Shown: one piece after another, positions 1-8,513 of the stretch
How positions within the stretch are numbered: the stretch's first letter is position 1
Layout of the letters: each line of letters starts with the position of its first letter
Origin: JAGXQV01 sp964451375
Lineage (GTDB): Bacteria; Pseudomonadota; Gammaproteobacteria; Burkholderiales; Sulfuricellaceae
Assembly (NCBI GenBank): GCA_964451375.1
Contig: CAYVIN010000011.1
Location: 6,300 to 70,299, forward strand
Length of the DNA stretch: 64,000 bases
Direction of reading: 5' to 3'
The notes under the pieces: model-generated
Databases searched by the model: none
Told to the model about the DNA's origin: nothing
The model's input: the letters and a program-made list of their open reading frames with translations, nothing else
Made by a program: the position numbers and the translations under genes

Positions 1-2
1 AT

Positions 3-293
3 GAAATCCACGCGGGCGTCAGCGCCGGCCCGGCGCTGGAACGCCCCGCCGCATTTTTTGACGAGCGTAGCGATGGCGCGCTATCGGAAGACGGCCTGAT
101 CCTCGGTCTCTATATACATGGCTTGTTCGAATCCACCCCGGCTTGCGACGCGCTGCTGCGCTGGGCAGGCCTGGGCGCGCCACTCACCCTGGACTACCAC
201 AGTCTGCGCGAACGCGACCTGGAGCGCCTCGCCGACAGCGTCGAAGAACACCTCGACATGGAGCGGATTCTGGTTTTGCTGGGGCAGGTGTAA
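3..293 (+). CDS. cobQ: Cobyric acid synthase, C-terminal end (partial)
   Basis: Open frame running in from the left edge, 96 residues before a TAA stop. It begins EIHAGVS and contains GLYIHGLFES; both match the C-terminal glutamine-amidotransferase-like half of CobQ/CbiP, which uses a conserved His in the YxHGLF region. CobQ amidates adenosylcobyrinic acid a,c-diamide in cobalamin synthesis, in the cytoplasm. Only the last fifth of the protein is in the window, so the glutaminase cysteine cannot be checked. CobB (cobyrinate a,c-diamide synthase) shares this fold, but the ending fits CobQ better. Confidence 0.72.
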   Translation, partial: EIHAGVSAGPALERPAAFFDERSDGALSEDGLILGLYIHGLFESTPACDALLRWAGLGAPLTLDYHSLRERDLERLADSVEEHLDMERILVLLGQV

Positions 294-489
294 GACCCCG
301 CAAAAAGCCCCAAACGCCGCGCCCGGCAACGAAAAGCGGCGTTAAATTTTATGCTACAAAAAACCCTTCGCTAGGTGATTCCCCTATCCAGATGCGAGGG
401 AAATTGGTATATATTGCAAGCCTGATATTGTTTAAGCGCACCGCTCTCGGCAGGGTTTGCAACTGGCGGATAACAAAGGGGAAAAGTCA

Positions 490-2118
490 ATGAGTCAGCC
501 ATCCGGGGGGAGCATCAAAACCCGCCTGTTATTCATCATGATCGCCGCGTTTGCCGGCATGGCGTTGATCGCCGGTTTTGCATTGCAGGCCGAAAAATCC
601 ACCCTGATGGATGACCGCAAAGTTAAAACCCGCCATCTGGTCGAAGCCGCGCACGGCATCCTGGTGTTTTATCACAACCGCTTCAAGTCCGGTGCGATGC
701 CCGAGGAAGAAGCCAAGAAGGCCGCGCTGGATAGCATCAACGCGATGCGCTACGAAAAAAGCGAATACTTCTGGGTCAACGACATGCAGGCCAAAATGAT
801 CATGCACCCCAAGGGGGAGTTGATCGGCAAGGATATGGCGGGCAACAAGGATCCCAACGGCAAGCTGTTCATGATGGAATTCGTCAACACCGTGAACAAG
901 TCGGGCGAAGGTTTCGTCGACTACATGTGGCCCAAGCCAGGCGCAGACAAACCCCTGCCCAAAATTTCCTACGTCAAGGGTTTTTCGCCGTGGGGCTGGC
1001 TGATCGGTTCGGGCATCTACGTGGATGATGTGGATGCGATTTTCTGGAGTCAGGCGGCGTGGACCATCGGGATCATCCTGGTGATTGCCGTATTGATCGG
1101 GATTTACATGGTGGTTGTCACGCGCGGCATCGTCAATCCGCTCAAGGAGCTTGAAGCGGCGATGTCCACCATCCAGAGCACCAACGATCTGGCGATGCGC
1201 GTCAAAGTGTCATCGTCGGACGAAGTGGGGAGGATGGGGACTTCATTCAACAACATGATCGCCAGTTTTCAGGACATCATCCGCCAGGTGATCGACAACA
1301 CGCGCGGCGTAACCGGCGCCTCCACCCGTCTCACCGCCTCCTCGCAACGGGTTGCCACCAGCTCGCAAAACCAGAGCGAGGCAACCACCTCAATGGCCGC
1401 CGCCGTGGAGGAAATGACCGTCACCATCGATCACATTGCAGAAAGCTCGCAACATACCCACAGCACCGCGCGTCAGGCGGGTGACCTCTCCTCGCAGGGC
1501 AGCGGCGTGGTGCGCAGCGCAGCGGAAGAAATGGGCAAAATCGCCGACTCGGTAACCCAGTCTTCGCAGTTCATCGCCGAACTGGGCAAACATTCCGAAC
1601 AGATTTCCGCGATCGTCAACGTCATCAAGGAAATCGCCGACCAGACCAACCTGCTGGCGCTCAACGCCGCCATTGAAGCGGCGCGCGCCGGCGAACAGGG
1701 GCGCGGTTTCGCGGTGGTCGCCGATGAGGTGCGCAAACTGGCCGAACGCACCAGCCAGTCCACCCAGGAAATCACGGCGATGATAGACAGCATCCAGAGC
1801 GGCACCCAGAATGCCGTCTCCAGCATGAAGCAAGGCAGCGACCGGGTCAGCGAAGGGGTCGCCATGGCAAACCGCGCCGGCCAGTCGATGGAGCAGATCC
1901 GCAACGGCGCGAATCAGGTTATCGCCGCCGTCAGCGACATTTCCTCGGCATTGCGCGAGCAAAGCACCGCCAGCAGCCAGGTTGCCCAGAACGTCGAACG
2001 TATCGCCCACATGACCGAAGAAAACAGCGTCGCCGCAATGGAAATCGCCACCCAGGCGGAACAGCTCGAAAACCTGGCCGGCGCACTGGAAAGCGCCGTC
2101 AGCCGCTTCAAGGTTTAA
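490..2118 (+). CDS. Methyl-accepting chemotaxis protein, single-Cache sensor
   Basis: A 542-residue inner-membrane chemoreceptor. TM1 is at about residues 14-34, followed by a periplasmic single Cache domain (about 38-190, with the motifs YFWVND and SYVKGFSPWGW), TM2 at about 195-217, HAMP at about 218-270 and a methyl-accepting signalling domain to the end. Its tip is canonical (DQTNLLALNAAIEAARAGEQ), unlike the three receptors further downstream, so it probably couples to a different CheA/CheW array. Start chosen at the ATG preceded by AAAGGGGAAAAG; the frame is open 33 bases further upstream without a ribosome site. sCache domains of this type usually bind small organic acids, but the ligand cannot be read here. 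It stands alone, not in an operon. Confidence 0.9.
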   Translation: MSQPSGGSIKTRLLFIMIAAFAGMALIAGFALQAEKSTLMDDRKVKTRHLVEAAHGILVFYHNRFKSGAMPEEEAKKAALDSINAMRYEKSEYFWVNDMQAKMIMHPKGELIGKDMAGNKDPNGKLFMMEFVNTVNKSGEGFVDYMWPKPGADKPLPKISYVKGFSPWGWLIGSGIYVDDVDAIFWSQAAWTIGIILVIAVLIGIYMVVVTRGIVNPLKELEAAMSTIQSTNDLAMRVKVSSSDEVGRMGTSFNNMIASFQDIIRQVIDNTRGVTGASTRLTASSQRVATSSQNQSEATTSMAAAVEEMTVTIDHIAESSQHTHSTARQAGDLSSQGSGVVRSAAEEMGKIADSVTQSSQFIAELGKHSEQISAIVNVIKEIADQTNLLALNAAIEAARAGEQGRGFAVVADEVRKLAERTSQSTQEITAMIDSIQSGTQNAVSSMKQGSDRVSEGVAMANRAGQSMEQIRNGANQVIAAVSDISSALREQSTASSQVAQNVERIAHMTEENSVAAMEIATQAEQLENLAGALESAVSRFKV

Positions 2119-2151
2119 CCTATATTCCTCAGTTGAACGGGTTGGAGTGTG

Positions 2152-2258
2152 CGGTTTTCAGGGCGCAGGGCATACCCAAAGGGCACAAGAGGCGCGACGA
2201 CGAGTAATGGCTATTCCATTGCGAGGAGGAGAAACGCAGCCATGCGCCCTGAAAACCG
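2152..2258. repeat. Large inverted-repeat element with internal hairpin
   Basis: Two perfect 16-base arms, CGGTTTTCAGGGCGCA (2152-2167) and TGCGCCCTGAAAACCG (2243-2258), enclose 75 bases. The interior holds a small hairpin, AATGG-CTATT-CCATT, at about 2208-2222. It lies between a chemoreceptor and a TonB receptor gene and codes for nothing recognisable. It could be a dispersed palindromic element or a structured RNA. Confidence 0.6.
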
Positions 2259-2387
2259 TGCAATCCGGCCCGTAGCGCTCTCACCATACGGGTGAATCGT
2301 AAATTTGAAACAAAGTCTCTTAGAACCAACAGCCTATCCTCCCCGGCAAGCGGTCAACTGAAGAATATAGGTTTAACCCAACCTGCC

Positions 2388-2435
2388 GGGAGCGCGCTCC
2401 GCGCTCCCCTTCCCCTTTGTTACAGGGGTATTTTT
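2388..2435 (+). terminator. Two hairpins, the second terminator-like
   Basis: GGGAGCGC / GCGCTCCC (2388-2408, 5-base loop), then CCCCT / AGGGG (2412-2428, 7-base loop) followed by TATTTTT. The second stem plus T-run resembles an intrinsic terminator. It is about 290 bases past the chemoreceptor stop, so it may end a transcript of the repeat element or act as an attenuator. Confidence 0.45.
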
Positions 2436-2468
2436 CCTGAAACACCCGATTCAAGCCCTTATGCTTCG

Positions 2469-2629
2469 TATAAAATCAAGTCGCCTGCTTCGGACTGCGG
2501 CGTAAGTTGTCGGAATACCGGGGAGTAACGCCCCTCTGTTCCGCCAGTCGTCACAATAAAAACAACGACACGAAGTCAATAATGAATTCTGGAGAGGCTT
2601 TTCGGATCAATTCCTGACAAGGGGGAATC
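2469..2629 (+). promoter_or_regulatory. Possible -10 box and folded leader of the TonB-receptor operon
   Basis: TATAAAAT (2469-2476) could serve as a -10 box; I see no good -35 at the right distance. Downstream, GACTGCGG (2493-2500) can pair with CCGCCAGTC (2541-2549) around an inner GGGG/CCCC stem, giving a folded 5' leader of about 150 bases before a clear GGGGGA ribosome site. No cobalamin-riboswitch motifs are visible. The remainder of the gene-free interval 2119-2629 shows only the repeat and hairpins listed separately. Confidence 0.3.
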
Positions 2630-4696
2630 ATGGTATCGACAAAAAAAACCGGCAAACCGGTCTTCAAGCGGCGCAACCATCGGCTTGTACTGGCCGTCCT
2701 CGCGGCGCTTCCGACTCTCGCCGGCGCCGCTCCATCGGGCGATTCGCTCGCCGATCTGCCGCTGGGCAGTTTCGTTGACGCCATCAGTCTGGAGCAACTC
2801 TCCAACATGGTTGTCACCGATACCAAAATCGCCCAGTCGCTGGACACCGTCACCCAGAAAATCCAGGTGCTGCACAGCCAGGACCTGGAGCGCCAGCCCG
2901 ACAACAACCGCAATCTCGCCGACTTGCTGAACTACACCTCCGGGCAATTCGTCAACGTCCTGTCGCGCAACGACGCCAACTGGGGTTCCTACGCCGGACT
3001 CGGGCCAAAATACAACAGTTATCTCCTCGATGGCCTGCCCATCGACTCCTTCGTCGATGCGATGAGCCTCGACACGATGGCCATCGAGCGCGTCGAAGTG
3101 CATAAGGGGCCGGCCTCGGTGCTGTACGCCAATTACCTGACCATGGACTTCGCGGGTAACGAAGCGCCGCTGGCGGGCACCACCAACTTCGTACTCAAAA
3201 GCCGCATCGACAAGCCGCTGGCGCGTTTCTCGGTGGGCGCGGGATCGTGGGGCACTTACGCCGCGCGGGCCTACACTCAGGGCCGCAGCGGCAATCTGAG
3301 TTACGTCGTCGGGTTGTCCGGCGAAGGTTCCGACTACACCCAATATGGCGCGCCGAATTCCTGGCTGCAAACCGTTAAATCGCCGGATTACGACAAGACC
3401 AAGCTGTTCACCAACCTGACCTACGAAATGGGGCGCTCCGACCATACCCTCTCGCTGTTTGCCCACCAATCCCGACAGGACGGCGACATGGGCAGACCCA
3501 ACCGGGATTTCCGGCACCAGTACGACACCCTCAATTTCACCTACAACAATCGCATCTCCGAGGCCTGGCACCTTCAGTTCAAGGCCGGCGAACGGCGCTA
3601 CGACCGGCTGTTCGGCAATGACAACTGGCCGACCAACCTGTCCCTGACCAGCCACGACAATACCCGCCAGACTATCCGCCCCCTCGACCTGACGCTGAGT
3701 TACCTGCACGGCGGAAATTCCCTGCTGACGGTTGGCATGGACACCCAATCGGTGCATTACCAGACCGATAGCCGCAGCGTAAGCGGCGTCACGACCCGCG
3801 AAAATGACGCCCAGGCGCGCTCCACCGGTTATTTCCTCCAGGAAAAAGTGCAGTGGCGCGACTGGGTGTTCCGCGCCGGGGTGCGCCACAACACCATCCA
3901 TCACGACTACGCGCTGCTCGGCGGCGCCATCCCGTCCACCGGCAACATTTCCTGGAGCCGCAATTTGTGGAGCTTGGGGCTGCGCTACAACGCCGCCGCC
4001 GACTTCGCCTTATACGCCAACGCCGGTTCCAGCTTCATGGCCCCGACCGCCAAACAAATCGGCGGCACGATATCCGCCCCCACCGCCGGCGGGCATTTGC
4101 CCAATCCCGCGCTCCGACCGGAAAACGGGATAGGCCGCGACATTGGTTTCGACTGGAAGATCACCCGCACTTTCGATGCCGGAATGCGGGTTTTCCTCAA
4201 CACCCTGTCCGACGCCATCGTCGATAATGCGGTGGGCGCGACCCAGGCGATTTCCCAGAACGCCGGGGGCACCCGTTCCAGCGGCGTGGAAATCGACCTG
4301 CGCTACACCCCCTCGGCAGACCTGAGCGGTTTCGCCAACCTGACCCACACCCGCACCCGCGTGGAAAATGCCAACAATCCGGGGCAGGACGGCACGGAAA
4401 TTCCCTTCGTGCCCGATCTGGTCGCCAATCTCGGCGTTACCGCGCGGCTTCCCGGCAAAATCACCCTGTCGCCGTATTTCCACTGGGTTGGTCAGTATTA
4501 CGACAGCGCCTCGCGCAGTGGCCGCCAGGCCTTCGGCAACTACGGCGAAGTCAACCTCCGGCTGCGCCATAACTGGCGTCCCGGACTGGACGTGGTGGTT
4601 GACCTCAACAATATCGGAAACCGCCGTTATGACATGCCGTGGGGCTTTCTCGCGCCGGGCATCAACGGTTTCGTCGGGGTGAACTTTACGTTATGA
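2630..4696 (+). CDS. TonB-dependent outer-membrane receptor
   Basis: 688 residues. A basic N-terminus with a hydrophobic stretch ending in AGAA forms a signal peptide of about 37 residues. A plug domain follows (about 60-180, with the typical MAIERVEVHKGPASVLY stretch), then a barrel of about 500 residues ending in GFVGVNFTL with a C-terminal aromatic/aliphatic pattern suited to outer-membrane assembly. It would import a substrate, or sense one, using TonB energy; the ligand is not evident and no iron-siderophore or B12 context is present. Its stop overlaps the next start (ATGA), so it is translationally coupled to a YfiR-like gene. That coupling suggests a signalling role as well as transport. 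GGGGGA ribosome site. Confidence 0.88.
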   Translation: MVSTKKTGKPVFKRRNHRLVLAVLAALPTLAGAAPSGDSLADLPLGSFVDAISLEQLSNMVVTDTKIAQSLDTVTQKIQVLHSQDLERQPDNNRNLADLLNYTSGQFVNVLSRNDANWGSYAGLGPKYNSYLLDGLPIDSFVDAMSLDTMAIERVEVHKGPASVLYANYLTMDFAGNEAPLAGTTNFVLKSRIDKPLARFSVGAGSWGTYAARAYTQGRSGNLSYVVGLSGEGSDYTQYGAPNSWLQTVKSPDYDKTKLFTNLTYEMGRSDHTLSLFAHQSRQDGDMGRPNRDFRHQYDTLNFTYNNRISEAWHLQFKAGERRYDRLFGNDNWPTNLSLTSHDNTRQTIRPLDLTLSYLHGGNSLLTVGMDTQSVHYQTDSRSVSGVTTRENDAQARSTGYFLQEKVQWRDWVFRAGVRHNTIHHDYALLGGAIPSTGNISWSRNLWSLGLRYNAAADFALYANAGSSFMAPTAKQIGGTISAPTAGGHLPNPALRPENGIGRDIGFDWKITRTFDAGMRVFLNTLSDAIVDNAVGATQAISQNAGGTRSSGVEIDLRYTPSADLSGFANLTHTRTRVENANNPGQDGTEIPFVPDLVANLGVTARLPGKITLSPYFHWVGQYYDSASRSGRQAFGNYGEVNLRLRHNWRPGLDVVVDLNNIGNRRYDMPWGFLAPGINGFVGVNFTL

Positions 4697-5247
4697 GCGA
4701 CTTTCCGGCCCAGCCGGCTGACCAACGCCTATGGCGGCGTGGCGTAGCGGGGTGTCTGGCGGCGCTGCTGTTTGCCGCCGGCTTTTGGGTCGCGCCCGCC
4801 GCCGCCAACGACCTGGAAGCCAAGGTCAAGGCAGCCTATCTGTATCACCTGACCAAATTCGTCGAATGGCCCAGCCTGCCTCCCAACGAATTCCGCATCT
4901 GCGTGGTCGGATCGGAATCCGTCGGCAGCCTGGTCGGCGAGCTGTCCAACCGGCCCACCCTGGAGCGGCGCATCAAAATCGAGGTGGACGCCCTGACTGA
5001 CCCGGCCCAATGCCAGATACTCTTCATTGGCCGCGACGAGAGGCGTCTCCCCGAGTTCATCAAGCGGGTGCGCAGCTTCGCCGTATTAACGGTTGGCGAC
5101 CAAGACGACTTCACCCGCAAGGGCGGCATCGTCGGGTTTTACCTGGACGGCGGCAAAGTTAAACTGGAAATCAATCCTGACGCGGCGCGCGCCGCGAATT
5201 TGCGCGTCAGCGCCAAATTACTGGAGATGGCGCGAATCGCTCCGTAA
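4693..5247 (+). CDS. YfiR/DUF4154-family periplasmic protein
   Basis: 184 residues with a signal peptide (hydrophobic core to APAAAN, about residues 16-38) followed by the DUF4154 pattern: KAAYLYHLTKFVEWP near the start, FRICVVG, a central CQILFIG, and GGIVGFYLDGGKVKLEINP before the C-terminal helix. In Pseudomonas, YfiR is the periplasmic repressor of the CHASE8-containing diguanylate cyclase YfiN. Two mature-chain cysteines are visible, which could form one disulfide, as redox-sensitive YfiR proteins do. It starts inside the stop of the TonB receptor and ends 4 bases before a kinase with a CHASE8-like sensor, so I infer that it connects receptor and kinase in the periplasm. Confidence 0.85.
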   Translation: MSDFPAQPADQRLWRRGVAGCLAALLFAAGFWVAPAAANDLEAKVKAAYLYHLTKFVEWPSLPPNEFRICVVGSESVGSLVGELSNRPTLERRIKIEVDALTDPAQCQILFIGRDERRLPEFIKRVRSFAVLTVGDQDDFTRKGGIVGFYLDGGKVKLEINPDAARAANLRVSAKLLEMARIAP

Positions 5248-5251
5248 TCCC

Positions 5252-8200
5252 ATGAACCTCAGACAGCGCATCAAACGCCTGCCGATCAAGACCAAGATCG
5301 TCCTGATCATTCTCCTCACCAGCGTCGTCGCGCTGCTGCTGGAAGGCATCGGATTCGTAGTCTACGAACGGATGCGGGTGCGCGAGGAACTGAGCCGCGA
5401 CCTCGCCTCGCTGGCGCGCATCGTTGCCGACCGCAATACGGCGGCGCTGACCTTCAATGACAACCGCGTTGCCCAGGAAACCCTGGCGGCGCTCAAACTC
5501 AAGAAAGCCGTGACCGCCGCTTGCGTCTACGACGGTTCAGGCAAGGTCTTCGCCGATTACAACAGCGGCGAGGAAAAGCCCTACGCCTTCCCGCAGATCG
5601 CCGCAATCAGCAGCGGCGCACGTTTCGCGGACGGTTATCTGTATGTCAGCGAAGCGATCATCATGGAAGGATTGACCATCGGCGGCGTGGTGCTGCGCGC
5701 CAGCCTGCGCGAAGTGGATATGTTGTGGCGAAACTTCCTGCTGTTCGCCGGGCTGATCATCTTCCTCACCACGCTGATCACCTTATGGCTGGCGGCGCGT
5801 TTGCAGCGTGTCGTCTCGCAGCCGCTGGAAATCCTCACCGGCACCGTGCAGGCCATCGCCGCACACAAGGATTACGGGGTGCGCGCAGTGCGCACCAGCG
5901 ACGACGAAATCGGCTCGCTGGTGCAATCCTTCAACGACATGCTCGACACCATCGAGAGCGGCAATCGCGAACTGTTGAAATCCAACCGCCTGCTGGCCGA
6001 CCGCGAGGCGCAGTTGCAACTGGCCAACGAAGACCTGGAAAACCGTGTTGCAGAACGCACCCTCAATCTGGCGGAAAGCAACCGCCTGCTGAAAGGCCTC
6101 GCTGCCGAAGCCGCCGAAGCGCGTGAAACCGCCGAAGCCGCCAACCGCATGAAAAGCGACTTCCTGGCCAACATGAGCCATGAAATCCGCACCCCGATGA
6201 ACGCCATCATCGGGCTGATCCATCTGTGCCTGCATACCGACCTGACCCCCAAACAGCAGGACTATCTGCTCAAATCCAGCCAGGCCGCCCAATCCCTGTT
6301 GGGCATCCTCAACGATATTCTCGACCTGTCCAAGATCGATGCCGGCAAGCTGGAAATGGAAAGCGTACCTTTTGAACTGGAAGATGTGATCGGCAATCTC
6401 GCCACCATCATGGCGCTGCGGGTCGAGGAAAAAGGCCTCGAATTCATCATCGAAACTGCGCTGGACGTGCCTCCCCACCTGATCGGCGATCCCTTGCGGC
6501 TGGGTCAGGTGCTGATCAACCTCACCGGCAATGCGGTGAAGTTCACCGAACACGGCGAAATCCTGGTGCAAACCGAACTGGTGGAAGAAACCGCTAGCGA
6601 GGCCGTGCTGCGTTTCACCGTGCAGGACAGCGGCATCGGCATGACGCCGGAGCAGGTGGGGCGACTATTCCAGGCTTTCAACCAGGCGGATTCGTCGATC
6701 ACCCGCAAATACGGGGGCACCGGCCTGGGGCTGGCCATCAGCAAACAACTGGCGGAATTGATGGGAGGGCGGATCGAGGTCGAAAGCATCAGCGGCAGCG
6801 GCAGCGGCTCGAAATTCATCGTCTATGCGCGTTTCCGCAAGCCCGACGGGCACGTGGAACAAGCCTTTCAGGTCGCCCCCGACCTGCGCGGCCTGCGGGT
6901 TCTGGCGGTTGACGACAATCCCCGCGCACGGCGTATTTTGCGCGCCTACCTCGAATCGTTCTCCTTCATCGTGGATGAGGCCGACAACGGCGCGGACGCG
7001 GTGTCCATGGTGGAACAAGCCGCGCCCGGCTACGACCTGGCGATCCTCGACTGGAAAATGCCGCAACTCAACGGCATCGACACGGCGCGCCGCATCCGCG
7101 AACTTAGCGGCATGGAACGCCGGCCCCGCCTGCTGCTGATCTCCGCCTTCGCTCAGGGCGAAGTGCGAAAACACCTCGATGCAGGCCTGATCGACGGCTT
7201 CACGCCCAAGCCGTTCCGCCAGAGCGGGCTATTCAACGCAATTATGGACATCTTCGGCGCCGGCCCGAAAACCGGCCTCAAACCAGTGCAACTTATTCCC
7301 GATCAAACCCTGGCCGCGCAAGTCTGCGGCGCCCATCTGCTGGTGGTGGAAGACAACGAAATCAACCAGCAGGTGGCGCGCGAATTACTCGCCTTGCTGG
7401 GTATCAGCGTGACGGTGGCGGAAAACGGCGTGGCCGCGCTGGCCTGTCTGGAAAACGAAACCTTCGACGGCGTCCTGATGGACATGCAGATGCCGGTGAT
7501 GGATGGTGTCACCGCCACCCGCGAAATCCGCAAGCTGGCGCGTTTCGTTGACCTGCCGATCATCGCCATGACCGCCAATGCGATGGGCAGCGACCAGGAA
7601 AAATGCCTGGCGGCGGGCATGAACGACCACATCGCCAAACCCATCGACCCGGACAAGATGCTCGCCACGTTATCCCGCTGGATCGTCCCGGCGCATCCGG
7701 CCAGCCTGCCCGCCGCCGCGCCGTCCGCGCCGCAGGGGCCGCAAGCCTTGCCCGAGTTGGCGGGCGTGAACGTTGCCGAAGGAGTGCGCCGGATGGGTGG
7801 CAACCTGGCTGCCTACTTCACCGTCCTGGAAAAATTCCGGCGCAATCAGGAGCGCGTCGTGGAGAACATCCGCAGCGCGCTGAACGACGGCGCGCAGGAA
7901 CTCGCTGAACGGCTCGCCCACACCCTCAAGGGCGTCTCCGGCACTCTCGGCGCACAAGCGCTCCAGGCGCAGGCCGCCGAACTGGAAGCCGCGCTCCGCG
8001 CAGGTGACGCGACCAGCGCCGTCGAAGACCTCCTGCCCCCCATCGAGACGGCTCTGAACCACCTCTTCGCGACCATCGACGCCGCCCTCGAAAGCCGTCG
8101 CAAAGCGGCGCAAAACGCCCCCCCGGCGGCTCTCGGCCACTTCGACGCAGCAGCGCTCAAGCCGTTGTTTGCCGAAGCGCAGCGGCAACTGGAGGAATTC

Positions 8201-8377
8201 GACTCCGGGGTGGAAGGAACCGTGGCGAAAATGCGCGCCGCCGCCGGCGATAACGCCGCCGCCCAGGCTGCGCTGGATAAAATCACCCAGTACCTGAGCA
8301 ATTACGATTACGAACAGGGGTTGGCCGAGCTGACGGCCTGGTCACGCGAAATCCGGGGCGACATTGCCGACTCATGA
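5252..8377 (+). CDS. CHASE8-type hybrid sensor histidine kinase (HisKA-HATPase-REC-REC-HPt)
   Basis: 1041 residues. TM1 is at about 13-35. A periplasmic CHASE8-like domain (ADRNTAALTFND, LKLKKAVTAACVYD) runs to about 155. TM2 is at about 160-180, followed by HAMP and a coiled coil. HisKA has SHEIRTPMN (His near 310) and the ATPase has GGTGLGLAIS (about 488). REC1 (AVDDNP; Asp in LAILDWKMP, about 597), REC2 (VVEDNEINQQ; Asp in GVLMDMQMP, about 741) and an HPt with HTLKGVSGTLG (about 889) follow. The start at 5252 fits the membrane topology; the frame is open 53 codons further upstream inside the yfiR-like gene. CHASE8 is the sensor of YfiN, the partner of YfiR, so this looks like a YfiN variant with its cyclase replaced by a phosphorelay. 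Output is probably to the REC-HD-GYP protein downstream. Confidence 0.88.
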   Translation: MNLRQRIKRLPIKTKIVLIILLTSVVALLLEGIGFVVYERMRVREELSRDLASLARIVADRNTAALTFNDNRVAQETLAALKLKKAVTAACVYDGSGKVFADYNSGEEKPYAFPQIAAISSGARFADGYLYVSEAIIMEGLTIGGVVLRASLREVDMLWRNFLLFAGLIIFLTTLITLWLAARLQRVVSQPLEILTGTVQAIAAHKDYGVRAVRTSDDEIGSLVQSFNDMLDTIESGNRELLKSNRLLADREAQLQLANEDLENRVAERTLNLAESNRLLKGLAAEAAEARETAEAANRMKSDFLANMSHEIRTPMNAIIGLIHLCLHTDLTPKQQDYLLKSSQAAQSLLGILNDILDLSKIDAGKLEMESVPFELEDVIGNLATIMALRVEEKGLEFIIETALDVPPHLIGDPLRLGQVLINLTGNAVKFTEHGEILVQTELVEETASEAVLRFTVQDSGIGMTPEQVGRLFQAFNQADSSITRKYGGTGLGLAISKQLAELMGGRIEVESISGSGSGSKFIVYARFRKPDGHVEQAFQVAPDLRGLRVLAVDDNPRARRILRAYLESFSFIVDEADNGADAVSMVEQAAPGYDLAILDWKMPQLNGIDTARRIRELSGMERRPRLLLISAFAQGEVRKHLDAGLIDGFTPKPFRQSGLFNAIMDIFGAGPKTGLKPVQLIPDQTLAAQVCGAHLLVVEDNEINQQVARELLALLGISVTVAENGVAALACLENETFDGVLMDMQMPVMDGVTATREIRKLARFVDLPIIAMTANAMGSDQEKCLAAGMNDHIAKPIDPDKMLATLSRWIVPAHPASLPAAAPSAPQGPQALPELAGVNVAEGVRRMGGNLAAYFTVLEKFRRNQERVVENIRSALNDGAQELAERLAHTLKGVSGTLGAQALQAQAAELEAALRAGDATSAVEDLLPPIETALNHLFATIDAALESRRKAAQNAPPAALGHFDAAALKPLFAEAQRQLEEFDSGVEGTVAKMRAAAGDNAAAQAALDKITQYLSNYDYEQGLAELTAWSREIRGDIADS

Positions 8378-8513
8378 ACATTCTGCGCGTAGACCCTACC
8401 GTGATTTACCGGAAAATCTTTATCCGGTCGTGTATGCCCATGTTCGCGGCCTTGAAGAACTGGCCGCATTGGCTGAAACCTTCAGCGCTTTCCAGGAGGA
8501 AGCAGACAAATGA
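8374..8513 (+). pseudogene. Short frameshifted gene between kinase and HD-GYP regulator
   Basis: An ATG overlaps the kinase stop (ATGA at 8374) and begins MNILRVDPTVIY. In another frame, coding-like sequence (PVVYAHVRGLEELAALAE, then TFSAFQEEADK) ends in a TGA that overlaps the next gene's start (ATGA at 8510). Both junctions look like coupled genes, but the two frames do not join without a shift near the AAAA at about 8413-8416. The simplest reading is one small gene, or the two ends of a larger deleted one, with a frameshift. No function assigned. Confidence 0.4.

Noticed and set aside
2438..2629. Cobalamin riboswitch before the TonB receptor
   Set aside because: None of the conserved B12-box or core motifs could be found, and the cobQ end upstream is not in the same unit.
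2576..3904. 442-codon minus-strand frame opposite the TonB receptor
   Set aside because: Antisense shadow of a well-supported gene in GC-rich DNA; the translation is His/Gly/Val-rich with no domain.
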